Source: Dokdonella_A sp040005635 (GTDB lineage: Bacteria > Pseudomonadota > Gammaproteobacteria > Xanthomonadales > Rhodanobacteraceae). From it: 64,000 nt of DNA. Numbering within the stretch: the first letter of the stretch is position 1; each line of letters opens with the position of its first letter. A program made the position numbers and the translations under genes. Shown piece by piece: positions 63,079 through 64,000 of this stretch. The stretch lies in assembly GCA_040005635.1 (NCBI GenBank), contig JBDTYM010000010.1:1-64000 (forward strand), given 5' to 3'. Below the pieces are notes generated by a model. The model had not been told where the DNA came from. It did no database searches and was given only the letters and a program-made list of their open reading frames with translations.

Positions 63079-64000
63079 TTGAATACGACGCCTGCACCCC
63101 CGATCCGCAAGTCGTTCTGGCGCGCTCTCGGCTTGACCCTGCTGGTGGCCGCGCTCAACGTTGTGCTGTGGGGCTATATCAATCGTCCCGTGCAGATCGC
63201 CGACTGGCGCGGCGAGATCAGCGGCTTCGCGCTGAACGCCTCGCAGCGCTACCAGGATCCCACCAGGCACATCTTTCCGAGCGAAGCGGATCTCGACGGC
63301 GATATCCGCCTGCTATCGCGCTTCACCAAGCGCCTGCGCACGTACTCATCGTTCGAGAATCCGCAGATTCCGCGCCTGGCGAAGTTTTACGGCATGCGCG
63401 TGATGGCCGGCGCCTGGATCGAAGGCCGCTCGGAGCGCAACGAAAACGAGCTGCGCGCGCTGATCGCACTCGCGCGCAAGAACGACAATATCGATCGCGC
63501 GATCGTCGGCAACGAAGTGATCCTGCGCGGGGATATCAGCGTCAAGGACCTGATCAGCTACATCGACCGCGCGCGCGCGCAATTGCAGATACCGGTCTCG
63601 ACCGCCGAGCCGCTGGATACCTGGCAGCGCAATCCGGACCTGATCCGCCATGTCGACTTCGTCACCGTGCACATCCTGCCGTACTGGGAGCGCGTGCCGC
63701 GCAAGGACGCCGTCGGCTTCGTACTCGGCCAGCTGAAATCACTGCGCGAGATCGTCGACAGGATCTCACCCGGCAAGCCGATCGTGGTTGGCGAGATCGG
63801 CTGGCCGTCGAACGGCGACCGCAAGGAATACGCACAACCCTCGCTTGCAGACGAGGCGCATTTCCTGCGCGATTGGTTCAACGTGGCCGAGCGCGAAAAG
63901 ATCGACTACTACGTGATGGAAGCCATCGACCAGCCGTGGAAGGAAAGCATCGGCGGCCGCGTCGAGGCGTATTGGGGCGTATTCAATGCGAACCGCCAGC
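63079..64000 (+). CDS. GH17 family (beta-1,3-glucan-active) membrane protein, truncated by window end
   Basis: 307 residues are visible from a TTG start (LNTTPAPPIRKSFWRALGLT). A membrane helix (residues ~15-35: LGLTLLVAALNVVLWGYI) is followed by a GH17-like barrel: ISGFALNASQRY, catalytic E146 in IVGNEVILRG and E239 in VVGEIGWPSNG. Relatives in this order often continue into a GT2 glycosyltransferase that makes cyclic or linear beta-glucan, but that part is beyond the window. No ATG fits in this frame upstream; the start is uncertain. Confidence 0.82.
   Translation, partial: MNTTPAPPIRKSFWRALGLTLLVAALNVVLWGYINRPVQIADWRGEISGFALNASQRYQDPTRHIFPSEADLDGDIRLLSRFTKRLRTYSSFENPQIPRLAKFYGMRVMAGAWIEGRSERNENELRALIALARKNDNIDRAIVGNEVILRGDISVKDLISYIDRARAQLQIPVSTAEPLDTWQRNPDLIRHVDFVTVHILPYWERVPRKDAVGFVLGQLKSLREIVDRISPGKPIVVGEIGWPSNGDRKEYAQPSLADEAHFLRDWFNVAEREKIDYYVMEAIDQPWKESIGGRVEAYWGVFNANRQ

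Overview
The window is GC-rich DNA from a Gram-negative bacterium with dense coding on both strands. It is probably a gammaproteobacterium of the order Lysobacterales (Xanthomonadales). That assignment is an inference from three things: the compact histidine operon headed by a TrpR-like regulator (trpR-like, hisG, D, C, B, H, A, F, IE); the pairing of penicillin-binding protein 1C with a large alpha-2-macroglobulin; and the secreted proteins with DGFD-type or hydrophobic/basic C-terminal tails. I see no rRNA, tRNA, CRISPR array, phage or intact insertion sequence.

Region 1 (1-4950): oxyR, cut by a single base at its 5' end, is followed by rubrerythrin, an Fe-S protein and a DUF3501 gene. A near-consensus OxyR operator overlaps the oxyR stop codon, so the three genes read as a peroxide-induced unit. 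Next comes an unfamiliar protein built on 11-residue repeats. Region 2 (5196-16267): a membrane winged-helix/TPR regulator, then pbpC and an alpha-2-macroglobulin gene on the minus strand. Region 3 (16626-24553): the histidine operon, tightly overlapped except for one insertion between hisA and hisF. Region 4 (24632-34087): a DMT transporter, DUF2007, DUF3253, glnS, a secreted legumain-like protease, an alpha/beta hydrolase divergent from a TetR regulator across a perfect palindrome, a decayed gene, and an unusual NRAMP-type transporter.

Region 5 (34331-43436): phosphoketolase and acetate kinase (sugar phosphate to acetate plus ATP), CsbD and BON stress proteins, an SPFH protein, a Crp/Fnr regulator, small unknown genes, DUF3224 and an AraC regulator. 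Region 6 (43574-49825): a thiolase remnant, an HAF-repeat secreted protein and two more winged-helix/TPR membrane regulators. One of these has three 11-bp-phased repeats just upstream. Region 7 (49911-64000): a frameshifted AhpD-like gene, a deaminase, a GH44 glucanase, rlmM, an ExeM/NucH-type extracellular nuclease, a VTT membrane protein, a 1590-residue DUF11 surface protein, and the start of a GH17 family gene running off the window.

The most interesting signals are the OxyR-controlled rubrerythrin/Fe-S/DUF3501 module, the hendecad-repeat protein, the shared C-terminal I-F-x-x-G-F-D motif on two unrelated secreted proteins, the phased-repeat operator beside a winged-helix regulator, and several short gene remnants (thiolase, AhpD-like, a membrane protein). 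No computation was run. All identifications rest on reading translated sequences and on recalled family features.
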